Origin: Hyphomicrobiales bacterium
GTDB taxonomy: Bacteria > Pseudomonadota > Alphaproteobacteria > Rhizobiales > Methyloligellaceae
Length of the DNA: 64,000 bases
Assembly: GCA_021775595.1 (NCBI GenBank)
Contig: JAJFHN010000072.1
Span: 1 to 64,000, forward strand
Direction: 5' to 3'
Part shown: positions 38,821-45,663 of the stretch, one piece after another
Position numbering within the stretch: position 1 is the stretch's first letter
Layout: each line of letters starts with the position of its first letter
Translations under genes and position numbers: made by a program
The notes under the pieces: model-generated
What the model was told of the DNA's origin: nothing
The model's input: only the letters and a program-made list of their open reading frames with translations
The model's database searches: none

Positions 38821-39279
38821 CTAAGCCGCGGTCTCGATCACTTTTTGCTGTGCGTCACTGTCACCGATTGTGATCGTGCGCGGCTTCATGGCCTCGGGAA
38901 GCTCACGCTTGAGATCGACATGGAGCAGTCCGTTGACCAGGTCGGCGCCCGTGACCTCGACATGGTCCGCCAGTTGGAAACGCCGCTCAAAGGTTCGCGT
39001 GGCAATTCCACGGTGAAGAAAGGTCTTGTCCTTGTCGTCACCCTTGTTTTCACCACGCACGGTAAGCGCGTTTTCCTTGAGCTCGATGTTGATGTCATCT
39101 TGGCCAAAGCCCGCGACAGCCATCGTAATGCGGTATTCGTGTTCGCCCAGACGCTCGATGTTATAGGGCGGATAGGTGTTCGTCTCGCCGTCGAGCGTCT
39201 TGATCGAATCAAGCATGGACGCCAAATGGTCGAAGCCGATCGTCGAGCGATAGAGGGGAGTAAGATCAAAGGGTCGCAT
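38821..39279 (-). CDS. Small heat-shock protein, Hsp20/IbpA type
   Basis: This 152-residue alpha-crystallin chaperone holds unfolding proteins during heat stress. The ATG at 39279 (MRPFDLTPLYRSTIGFD) has AAGGAGGA upstream and matches the usual IbpA-like start; the frame runs further upstream through the 5' UTR but is not coding. The ACD spans about 38-130 with AGFGQDDINIELKENALTV and GLLHVDLKREL. A sigma-32-type promoter and a three-hairpin ROSE-like leader precede it, so control is both transcriptional and translational. Confidence 0.95.
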   Translation of the reverse strand: MRPFDLTPLYRSTIGFDHLASMLDSIKTLDGETNTYPPYNIERLGEHEYRITMAVAGFGQDDINIELKENALTVRGENKGDDKDKTFLHRGIATRTFERRFQLADHVEVTGADLVNGLLHVDLKRELPEAMKPRTITIGDSDAQQKVIETAA

Positions 39280-39367
39280 CACATATCCTCCTTGGAAGCA
39301 ACATGCGGTTAAGTCCGCCAACTTGGCCGGACAGTTTTCAATTCGTGCACCCATAAGAGGCGTGCAC
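39277..39367 (-). promoter_or_regulatory. ROSE-like RNA thermometer in the hsp20 5' UTR
   Basis: The 88-nt leader contains three hairpins in transcript order: GTGCAC.../...GTGCAC (39345-39367), GTCC-GCC/GGC-GGAC (39313-39332), and the last one masking the ribosome-binding site (39278-39305). In the last, UUGCUUCC pairs with GGAGGAU around the AA loop, with the bulged G and U-U type pairing known from ROSE elements of rhizobial small heat-shock genes. This is a direct structural match by eye; no folding energy was calculated. Confidence 0.7.
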
Positions 39368-39373
39368 ATCCTG

Positions 39374-39403
39374 TATATGGGATTGCTTTTACTCCATTTC
39401 AAG
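39374..39403 (-). promoter_or_regulatory. Sigma-32 (RpoH) promoter of hsp20
   Basis: On the minus strand CTTGAAA (39397-39403) and CCCATATA (39374-39381) are 15 bp apart, close to the RpoH consensus CTTGAAA-N11-16-CCCCATnT. Transcription would begin near 39367, at the first ROSE hairpin. Confidence 0.8.
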
Positions 39404-39567
39404 AGAGATAAGTGATTGAAAAATAATGATAAAATGCGGCGAATGGTGTTAGCTCATACGCGCGACAAAAATGAACCGGGCATGAAGGGTCCCTTGGACC
39501 TGCGTTCAGACGCCAACGGTTAGGCTCCTGGTCATCGACGCGATTTGATGACCGCAAGGAGACCGAC

Positions 39568-40002
39568 ATGAAAACGTTTTTGATCGCTGCAAGCGCTCTG
39601 CTGACTGCCACGGTTGTGACTGCCCCCGCGGCAATGGCGGCGGAGCCGGCCTTTGGCTTCACCATCCAAGGACCAAACAACTATATCGAAATTGGCGCGC
39701 GCGGGAATGGCCGCGGCTACGATGTCTATGACGAGAGAAATTACCGCAAATCCAATCGCCATCGCCGACACTATCGGGGCCGTTATTGCCTCGATCGCAA
39801 ACAAATTCGCCGGCGTCTTCGTCACAATGGTTGGCGTGGTCTGCACGATCTGCGTGTGCGCGATCGGGCGTTCGTAATCAATGCATGGCGCCGGAACGGC
39901 CATGAATACCGATTGCGCATTGATCGGTGTTCCGGCGAAATATTGCGCGCAAAACATATTGGGCGTGACCACGGCGGCCGTGGACGCCGCGGTAGACTCT
40001 AA
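39568..40002 (+). CDS. Secreted basic protein with PepSY-like region
   Basis: This 144-residue protein has a clear signal peptide (MKTFLIAASALLTATVV...AMAA, about 1-25). The mature part is rich in Arg and His. The stretch HNGWRGLHDLRVRDRAFVINAWRRNGHEYRLRIDRCSGEIL resembles a PepSY repeat (residues about 88-128). AAGGAG lies upstream of the ATG. No function is known; such proteins are common singletons in Rhizobiales. Confidence 0.75.
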   Translation: MKTFLIAASALLTATVVTAPAAMAAEPAFGFTIQGPNNYIEIGARGNGRGYDVYDERNYRKSNRHRRHYRGRYCLDRKQIRRRLRHNGWRGLHDLRVRDRAFVINAWRRNGHEYRLRIDRCSGEILRAKHIGRDHGGRGRRGRL

Positions 40003-40032
40003 TAAGCTGACTTCAATTGCAGTCTCGGCGAC

Positions 40033-40066
40033 AAACCGGCTTCGACACATCGTTGGAGCCGGTTTT
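40033..40066 (+). terminator. Intrinsic terminator after the PepSY-like gene
   Basis: AAACCGGCT (40033-40041) pairs with AGCCGGTTT (40057-40065), a 9-bp stem followed by TTTTG. It lies 31 bp after the stop codon of the secreted basic protein gene. Confidence 0.75.
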
Positions 40067-40197
40067 GTATTGGGCAGATTGATTACCTGCAGATTGTAAT
40101 GAAGTGCCATTGACCGTTTCGGGCCAACTGTGAGCTTGATATAACCGTGCCGGTGCGGGGCTTGGCATATCGCGAGCGTTTGGAGGGGTCGGTCCGA

Positions 40198-41148
40198 ATG
40201 GACTTGATAGGCGTGCAGCGGAATCCGGTACCGACGGGTGCCAGAGCAGGGATATTCTCGGGCCATGACGGCCTCCAGCTGCGTTATGCGGTATGGGAAC
40301 CGACCGCCGGCAAGGCGCGGGGAAGCGTCTGTGTTTTCGGCGGACGCGGCGAATTCATCGAGAAATATTTTGAAACCATCGGCGATCTTCGCCGCCGCGG
40401 CTTCTACGTCGCCAGCATGGATTGGCGCGGGCAGGGCGGATCGGCCAGGTTGCTGAAGAATCCGCGTAAAGGACACGTGGATAGCTTCGGCGACTACGAC
40501 CGCGATTTGACAGTCTTCATGAAGGACATTGTTCTCCCCGATTGTCCGCCGCCGTATTTCGCGCTGGCTCATTCCATGGGCGGCAACATTCTTCTTCGCG
40601 CATCGCGCCTGCAGGACTGCTGGTTCAACCGCATAGTCGCAGTCGCTCCGATGCTGCGCCTTAGCGATTTGCCGTTCTCGATGTCGGCGTCGTCGGTCAT
40701 CGTCGAAGCAGCTATGTACTTGGGATTGGGCGACGCCTACGTCCCTCGCGGCAGCGATGCGTCCTGGGAGAGCGAACCCTTTGAAGGAAACGTATTGACC
40801 TCCGATGAGGGCCGATTCATGCGCAACAAGAGTATTCTGGACGCCGCGCCGCAACTGGGCCTGGGTTCGCCAACGATTGGCTGGCTGCACGAAGCCATCA
40901 AATCGATGACACTCATCGACGACATTGATTTTCCGGCCTCAGTTCATGTGCCAACACTGATGTTTGCCGCCGCCAACGACCGTGTGGTTGAGGGCCGCGC
41001 CATTGAGGAATTGGCAGCGCAATTGAAGGCTGGATCGCAAATCGTGATTGACCGCGCGCGGCACGAAATATTGCAAGAGCGCGACGAGCCGCGTGAGCAA
41101 TTTTGGGCAGGCTTCGACGCCTTTATTCCAGGCAGCAGCGGCGGTTGA
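40198..41148 (+). CDS. Alpha/beta hydrolase (monoglyceride-lipase/lysophospholipase type)
   Basis: This 316-residue serine hydrolase has the oxyanion-region motif VFGGRGEFIEKYFETIGDLRRRGFYVASMDWRGQGGS, the nucleophile in ALAHSMGGNI (Ser about 127), and a final His in DRARHEILQERDE. These match the Hydrolase_4 (PldB/monoacylglycerol lipase) family, where HGxGEH is replaced here by GGRGEF. GGAGGGG lies about 9 bp upstream of the chosen ATG. No signal peptide. It probably hydrolyses acyl esters of lipids; the substrate is unknown. Confidence 0.9.
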   Translation: MDLIGVQRNPVPTGARAGIFSGHDGLQLRYAVWEPTAGKARGSVCVFGGRGEFIEKYFETIGDLRRRGFYVASMDWRGQGGSARLLKNPRKGHVDSFGDYDRDLTVFMKDIVLPDCPPPYFALAHSMGGNILLRASRLQDCWFNRIVAVAPMLRLSDLPFSMSASSVIVEAAMYLGLGDAYVPRGSDASWESEPFEGNVLTSDEGRFMRNKSILDAAPQLGLGSPTIGWLHEAIKSMTLIDDIDFPASVHVPTLMFAAANDRVVEGRAIEELAAQLKAGSQIVIDRARHEILQERDEPREQFWAGFDAFIPGSSGG

Positions 41149-41155
41149 ATCAGCA

Positions 41156-41977
41156 CTAATTTTGGCGCGTCAGCATGTCCATGGCGGCAGCGTGCAGTTT
41201 TGTATCGCCGGCGGCAACGATACGACCGCCGCGAGCGGCATCGCCGCCGTCCCACTGACTAACCGTTCCGCCCGCATGCTCGATAATTGGGATGAGCGCA
41301 ACGATGTCGTGGGGATTGAGGCCAGTCTCGACCACCAAGTCGATTTGCCCGGCTGCAAGCAGGCAGTAGGCGTAACAGTCTCCGCCAAACCGGCGCATGC
41401 GGATGCGTTCGCTTAGGGCGTCAAAGCGCTCTCGTTCGAAGCCGGGCTCGAGCAAATCGATGCTTGTCGTCGTCATCACCGCGTCGCTTAAGCCGGAGCA
41501 GCGGCGCGTTTCTAATCGCGTTTCACCGGCAATGCGATTGCGACCGTATGCGCCACGGCCGTCGCTCCAATAACGCTCTCCCGTGAACGGTTGGTTCATG
41601 AGGCCCAATTTGGGCTTTCCGTTTTCCAACAGGCCAATCAGTGTTCCCCATAAAGGAGAACCGGTGACAAAGGATTTTGTGCCGTCTATCGGATCAATCA
41701 CCCAACACTTGGCCGCATCGGCGCCATCAGCGCCGAATTCCTCGCCGATGATGCCGTGGTCGGGGAATGCTTCCGCGATGGCTTCGCGAATGGCTTTCTC
41801 CGCCTTGAGGTCCGCCTCGGTTACTGGATCGAATTGACCGCTTTGCGCTTTATTCTGAACTTCGAAGCGGGCTCGAAAATGGGGAAGGATGGATTGCTCC
41901 GATAAGTCCGCCAATTTATGCGCGAACGCCGACAACCGCTCCAGTTCCGCCGCATTGGAATTATCGGAAGACGACAT
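41156..41977 (-). CDS. hisN: Histidinol-phosphatase of the inositol monophosphatase family
   Basis: This 273-residue enzyme of the IMPase fold has the metal-binding motifs GEEFG (about 78), DPIDGTKSF (about 95-103) and the late HDIVALIPIIEHAGG (about 222), where the canonical WD is HD, as in HisN-type proteins. It probably releases phosphate from histidinol phosphate; an inositol or other sugar-phosphate substrate is the alternative. It converges with the hydrolase gene, and the sRNA candidate at 42168 lies upstream on the other strand. Confidence 0.85.
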   Translation of the reverse strand: MSSSDNSNAAELERLSAFAHKLADLSEQSILPHFRARFEVQNKAQSGQFDPVTEADLKAEKAIREAIAEAFPDHGIIGEEFGADGADAAKCWVIDPIDGTKSFVTGSPLWGTLIGLLENGKPKLGLMNQPFTGERYWSDGRGAYGRNRIAGETRLETRRCSGLSDAVMTTTSIDLLEPGFERERFDALSERIRMRRFGGDCYAYCLLAAGQIDLVVETGLNPHDIVALIPIIEHAGGTVSQWDGGDAARGGRIVAAGDTKLHAAAMDMLTRQN

Positions 41978-42167
41978 TGCGCTATTTATATCAAGAAATT
42001 CATATGTTTAAGAAAATGCCGGAGCTCGAGCATGTGCTGAGAGTGTTGCGGTGCGGAATCATTTCACTCTTTGGTTTTGGCCAAATCTGTTGAGTTCGCA
42101 TTGATTATACAGCGAAAAAACTGAATAGCTCTTGAAATTGGTGCGGCGCAATGACATATTATTGCAA

Positions 42168-42258
42168 TGCGGTATCGATGGTTAATCGCTGCCGCTGCCC
42201 TTCTTGGGCGTTTCCTCCCTAGACTTGGGCCGTTCGGTTTCCGGACGGCCCCTTTTCT
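42168..42258 (+). ncRNA. Candidate trans-acting sRNA, MmgR/alpha-r8 (suhB-RNA) type
   Basis: The gap between hisN and the next gene holds a plus-strand terminator that no coding gene needs: GGGCCGTTCGG-ttt-CCGGACGGCCC (42227-42251) followed by TTTTC. Before it is CTTGGGCGTTTCCTCCCTAG, with an unpaired anti-Shine-Dalgarno-like TTTCCTCCC, which I recall as the conserved core of the alpha-r8 (MmgR, earlier suhB) sRNA family of Rhizobiales. Promoter-like TTGAAA (42132-42137) and CATATT (42155-42160) are 17 bp apart, giving a 5' end near 42168 and an RNA of about 90 nt. Its place beside an inositol-phosphatase-family gene fits the old name. Hfq-dependent mRNA repression is expected. Confidence 0.7.
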
Positions 42259-42280
42259 TATTTGAGTGGTGCGAAGCGCT

Positions 42281-43183
42281 TCACTCGGCCGCCCATCTCG
42301 GCACTTGGCCAATCTCGGGCGACATCTCGAAGAGGGCCGAAATCAACGACATCAGGTGGTCGCGCAGCACCGCATAACCCGGCGTAAACTCGAAAGTTGC
42401 CTCGTCGAGATAGAGCGCGCGGTTGATCTCGATTTGCAACGCGTGTGTGCCGCAGTCTGGTCGCCCATAGTGCTCGGTAATATAGCCGCCAGCATAGGGT
42501 TTGTTTTTTTCGACCACATAGCCCATGGCGCGCAATTGCGACAAAACAAAATGCGTCAAGTCTGGACTGCACGACGCGCCGAACCTGTCGCCCAGTACGA
42601 AATCGGGGCGCACACCGTGCGGATCGCTGATCGGATTCGACGGCATCGAGTGGCAATCGATCAAAATCGTATAACCAAAGGCAGACTGACAGCGCGCCAG
42701 CAGAGAGCCGAGCGTGTCGTGGTAGGGCTGGTATAGACGCTTGATCCGGTAGAGCGCCGCGTCGAGCTTCATCGGTTCGCGATAGATTTCTTCCTGATCG
42801 GTGACGACGCGCGCAACGGTTCCCAACCCTCCGATCACCCGCACTGATTGTGAATTGGCGTAGTGCGGCAGAGTGTCCGCGATCAAAACCGGATCGAGTT
42901 CATATGGCTCGCGGTTGACGTCGAGATAGGCGCGCGGGAAATGGGCGTGCATCAGCGGCGCGCCGAGCTCGACAACCGGCATAAACAATTGTTCGACATA
43001 CGCGTCTTCCGACTTGCGCAAAGTCTTGGGATCGAGGCGTGACGCCTTCAGGAACGCTGATGGATAGCTTCTGCCGCTGTGGGGCGAATTAAACACGAAC
43101 GGGGCCGTATGATTTTCGGGTTCAAGCACGCTGAAGGGCGGAGTGAGCTCCGCGTCAATACTCGACTCCTCCTTGCGCGACAT
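42281..43183 (-). CDS. N-formylglutamate amidohydrolase family protein (first copy)
   Basis: This 300-residue protein has FNSPHSGRSYP near the N-terminus, MHAHFPRAYLDVNREPYELDP (about 75-95), TILIDCHSMP (about 170) and QIEINRALYLDE. It should hydrolyse N-formyl-L-glutamate to formate and glutamate, a step of histidine degradation, but family members also act on other N-acyl amino acids. The ATG at 43183 is chosen over the in-frame GTG at 43198. A second, shorter family member is encoded at 58226. Confidence 0.88.
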   Translation of the reverse strand: MSRKEESSIDAELTPPFSVLEPENHTAPFVFNSPHSGRSYPSAFLKASRLDPKTLRKSEDAYVEQLFMPVVELGAPLMHAHFPRAYLDVNREPYELDPVLIADTLPHYANSQSVRVIGGLGTVARVVTDQEEIYREPMKLDAALYRIKRLYQPYHDTLGSLLARCQSAFGYTILIDCHSMPSNPISDPHGVRPDFVLGDRFGASCSPDLTHFVLSQLRAMGYVVEKNKPYAGGYITEHYGRPDCGTHALQIEINRALYLDEATFEFTPGYAVLRDHLMSLISALFEMSPEIGQVPRWAAE

Positions 43184-43448
43184 TGTTTGAAAACCCACAT
43201 TCTGGCGGCCAGAACGGCCGATATCTGGATGGTGATCTGCCCGGCACGCCGAAAGTTTGCCAAGCCAACGTACGGCTGTCCAGCGTCGCGGTGCAAATGG
43301 TCCATACCGGGCCTCCTGGGGCGTTCATGATGATGGGGCTTTTTCGCTGCAAGCCTCGCCGAGGACCTGTTTAATCGGTTTTGTAGGATGTTAAGACTTA
43401 TGGCCGAGATTGGCCTGATAGGTTGAAGGTCGCTGAAGGAGCCGGGGC

Positions 43449-43838
43449 ATGGGTGTGGAAGAACTCGAAAGCGGTGCGCTAAACCGCATTCTCCTCGCCG
43501 AGGACGACGACGATATGCGGCGCTTTCTCGATAAGGCGCTCAAAAAGGCAGGTTATGACGTGATTTCCTTCGGCAATGGCGCCGACGCGTTCGAGCGCCT
43601 CAAGGAAGAGCCCTTTACGTTGTTGTTGACCGATATTGTGATGCCGGAAATGGATGGAATTGAGCTCGCCCGCCGGGCCGCTGAACTCGATCCGGAACTC
43701 AAAATCATGTTCATTACCGGATTTGCAGCCGTGGCGCTCAATCCCGACAATCAGGCGCCCAAAGACGCCAAAGTGCTCTCCAAGCCGTTCCATTTGCGCG
43801 ACTTGGTTCAAGAAGTAGAGCGATTGATCGCGACCTAA
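43449..43838 (+). CDS. cpdR: CpdR-type single-domain response regulator
   Basis: This 129-residue receiver domain has the acidic pocket in AEDDDDM, the phosphoacceptor Asp in LLTDIVMPEMDG (about residue 62) and Lys in LSKPFHLRDL. The C-terminal PKDAKVLSKPFHLRDLV and KIMFITGFAAVAL are nearly word-for-word those of Caulobacter CpdR, which directs ClpXP to degrade CtrA and other cell-cycle factors when unphosphorylated. A CckA-ChpT phosphorelay is expected elsewhere in the genome. GGAG and a GGGGC precede the ATG. Confidence 0.93.
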   Translation: MGVEELESGALNRILLAEDDDDMRRFLDKALKKAGYDVISFGNGADAFERLKEEPFTLLLTDIVMPEMDGIELARRAAELDPELKIMFITGFAAVALNPDNQAPKDAKVLSKPFHLRDLVQEVERLIAT

Positions 43839-43937
43839 ACCGGGCTGGCGATGGGGCGGGGACGCGCTGCTTGCTTCGGTCCATCAATCCCGATATAGCA
43901 TTTTGACCAAATGGCTGCCCATAGAGGGTAACTGCCA

Positions 43938-44012
43938 GGGCGCGTAGCTCAGCGGAAGAGCACTACGGTGACATCGTAGGGGTCGTTGGTTCAATCCCAA
44001 CCGCGCCCACCA
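43938..44012 (+). tRNA. tRNA-Val (anticodon GAC)
   Basis: A 75-nt cloverleaf with an encoded CCA. The 7-bp acceptor stem GGGCGCG/CGCGCCC, D arm GCTC...GAGC, anticodon stem CTACG/CGTAG with loop GTGACAT (anticodon GAC), and T arm GTTGG-TTCAATC-CCAAC are all present. It decodes GUC and GUU. Confidence 0.96.
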
Positions 44013-44059
44013 TCCACCGGGTCATCCAAAAATAATATCTACCTGCGACCCGAGCCGGC

Positions 44060-45439
44060 TCAGCGTCGTGGTGTCGTTGTGGCCGACGTCGATGACAGCT
44101 TTTCTTCGCGCTCAATGTGATTGAGCCAGTACTGCTTCATTTCCTTCAGAGGAATTTCCAGCGCCAATCTTCGCCGTTCGCGCGGGTCGCGCGTGCCGAT
44201 GATCTGACGCTCAATTGCGTCGGTGCGCTTGCGCGCCTCCGAGCGCGCCGCAAATTTCTCGCTCCGACAGGCGTTCCAATCGGCCATCGCACCATCGCTT
44301 GGCTTTGCGCCAAGATCGATGATCTCTTTGACGCAACTCTCAAGATAGCTCAATTCGCGCTGGTGCCGCCGCTCCTCGCGCTCAAGCTGACGCTCGCGTG
44401 CGGCGGCGTTCGGAATTTTCCATATCAAAGCCAATCGCTCGGCGTGATCGCGCTCGGTCTCCAGCATGGCATAGAGTTGCTCGTCACTGGCCTTCCCCAG
44501 CCGGCTCTTGAGCGCGCCTTCGCATTTCTCCGACGATTCCTTGACCTCGGCGCCTGGCGCCTTGCCGAGCTTAGCAAGCTTGGTCAGACAGTCGCTCAAT
44601 CGGCCGGTGAGATGCATGGTGAGCAATTCGGTAAAGCGCGCCTGCTTGGCATTGCGAATGCCTTGCTGCCGCTGGCCTTCGACGATCTGAAGCTCTTCTT
44701 CGCATGCTGAGATCGAGGCTTTGGCCTCTGCCAAGGGCGTTGCCTCGACATTCAAGATCTCTTGCAGGCACGCCTTGTGTTTGCTGCCCGAAATTTCGTC
44801 TTGCGATGGAGCCGTGGTCTCAGACAGAGCCGCCACCGTCTCGACGTCGCCGCTAGCTTCGGCGGTTTGAGCGGTCTCGGTGGACTGAGCAGTCTCGGTT
44901 GCCTCGACGGCGGTATCGGCTTCTGCGACCGCGGTCTCTTCTTCCTCGGCAGGCTCGCTTCTGCCTGCGGTCACATTGCTGCCGCGTAAAAAGGACGACA
45001 GGCGGTTCTGGCGCATGAATCGCGCGCTCGAGGCCGAGACGACCATCGATGTGCCGGATTTTATTTTGACGTTGTGCTTCTGGTCAAAACCATTGGCCGC
45101 GCTGTCATTGCGCAGGGCCGTTTTACTGACGCCCGCCCAGCTCTCGGCTTGCAGGCGGCGTTTGTTGTTTTTCGAGACGTATACGGCCTTGATCAACTCT
45201 CCCGTCTTCGAATTGAAGACGATCATGCCCTTGTCGATGTTGCCGTTTTTCCGAGCCAGACTCCAGCGCACGCCATAGGTTTTGCACTTGGAGTTGGTCA
45301 GACGCTTTTGCAGCGCCTTCAACTGTTGGCCAGCGCCAAACGTACCCGCCTTTTTGCGCCCCAAATCTTTAAAGCACTGTGCGCTGGCACCGGTCGTTGC
45401 CAGGACCAACACAAACGCCGCAACCACAATCGATCTCAT
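44060..45439 (-). CDS. Large secreted protein of unknown function with cysteine-rich helical C-terminal half
   Basis: I do not recognise this 459-residue protein. The chosen ATG (45439) starts directly with a signal peptide ending TTGASAQ; the frame goes 22 codons further. The N-terminal third contains VYVSKNNKRRLQAESWAG. A low-complexity Glu/Thr/Ala linker (about 155-220) follows. The C-terminal half is charged and predicted helical, with recurring single Cys (KACLQEIL, ISACEEEL, LSDCLTKL, SEKCEGAL, YLESCVKEI, WNACRSEKF), perhaps forming disulfides in a helical bundle. The tail is Thr/Ser-rich. It lies near the tRNA and an RND exporter. Confidence 0.75.
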   Translation of the reverse strand: MRSIVVAAFVLVLATTGASAQCFKDLGRKKAGTFGAGQQLKALQKRLTNSKCKTYGVRWSLARKNGNIDKGMIVFNSKTGELIKAVYVSKNNKRRLQAESWAGVSKTALRNDSAANGFDQKHNVKIKSGTSMVVSASSARFMRQNRLSSFLRGSNVTAGRSEPAEEEETAVAEADTAVEATETAQSTETAQTAEASGDVETVAALSETTAPSQDEISGSKHKACLQEILNVEATPLAEAKASISACEEELQIVEGQRQQGIRNAKQARFTELLTMHLTGRLSDCLTKLAKLGKAPGAEVKESSEKCEGALKSRLGKASDEQLYAMLETERDHAERLALIWKIPNAAARERQLEREERRHQRELSYLESCVKEIIDLGAKPSDGAMADWNACRSEKFAARSEARKRTDAIERQIIGTRDPRERRRLALEIPLKEMKQYWLNHIEREEKLSSTSATTTPRR

Positions 45440-45663
45440 AACCAAGTCCGCCACTTTCAACTGTTCACAGCAGCGCGAATGCAGAGCAATCCGCACCAGC
45501 TGCACTTATTCCCAACCCATCAAAACGCGATGTGGTACGCGGGCCTCACCACCCCAAGCAGGGCTCAGTATAATATTTACCAAGCTGGCTTTGTCGAAAC
45601 AAATTTGGTGTTCTGGGCAGCGCGACTTGGGCGAATGGTTAAGCGCGCCACCGCCGAGCGGGC

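Noticed and set aside
39471-39507. Nested inverted repeat TGAAC...GGTCC-CTT-GGACC...GTTCA between hsp20 and the PepSY-like gene
   Set aside because: Possibly a leader hairpin or operator, but no T run, known motif or second copy; too weak to annotate.
39532-40890. Minus-strand frame of 452 codons
   Set aside because: It covers the PepSY-like gene, a terminator and half of the hydrolase gene on the other strand; both of those have signal or catalytic motifs and ribosome-binding sites, this one has none.
43938-44060. tRNA-Val as an integration site
   Set aside because: No integrase, direct repeat of the tRNA 3' end or mobile gene follows on either side.
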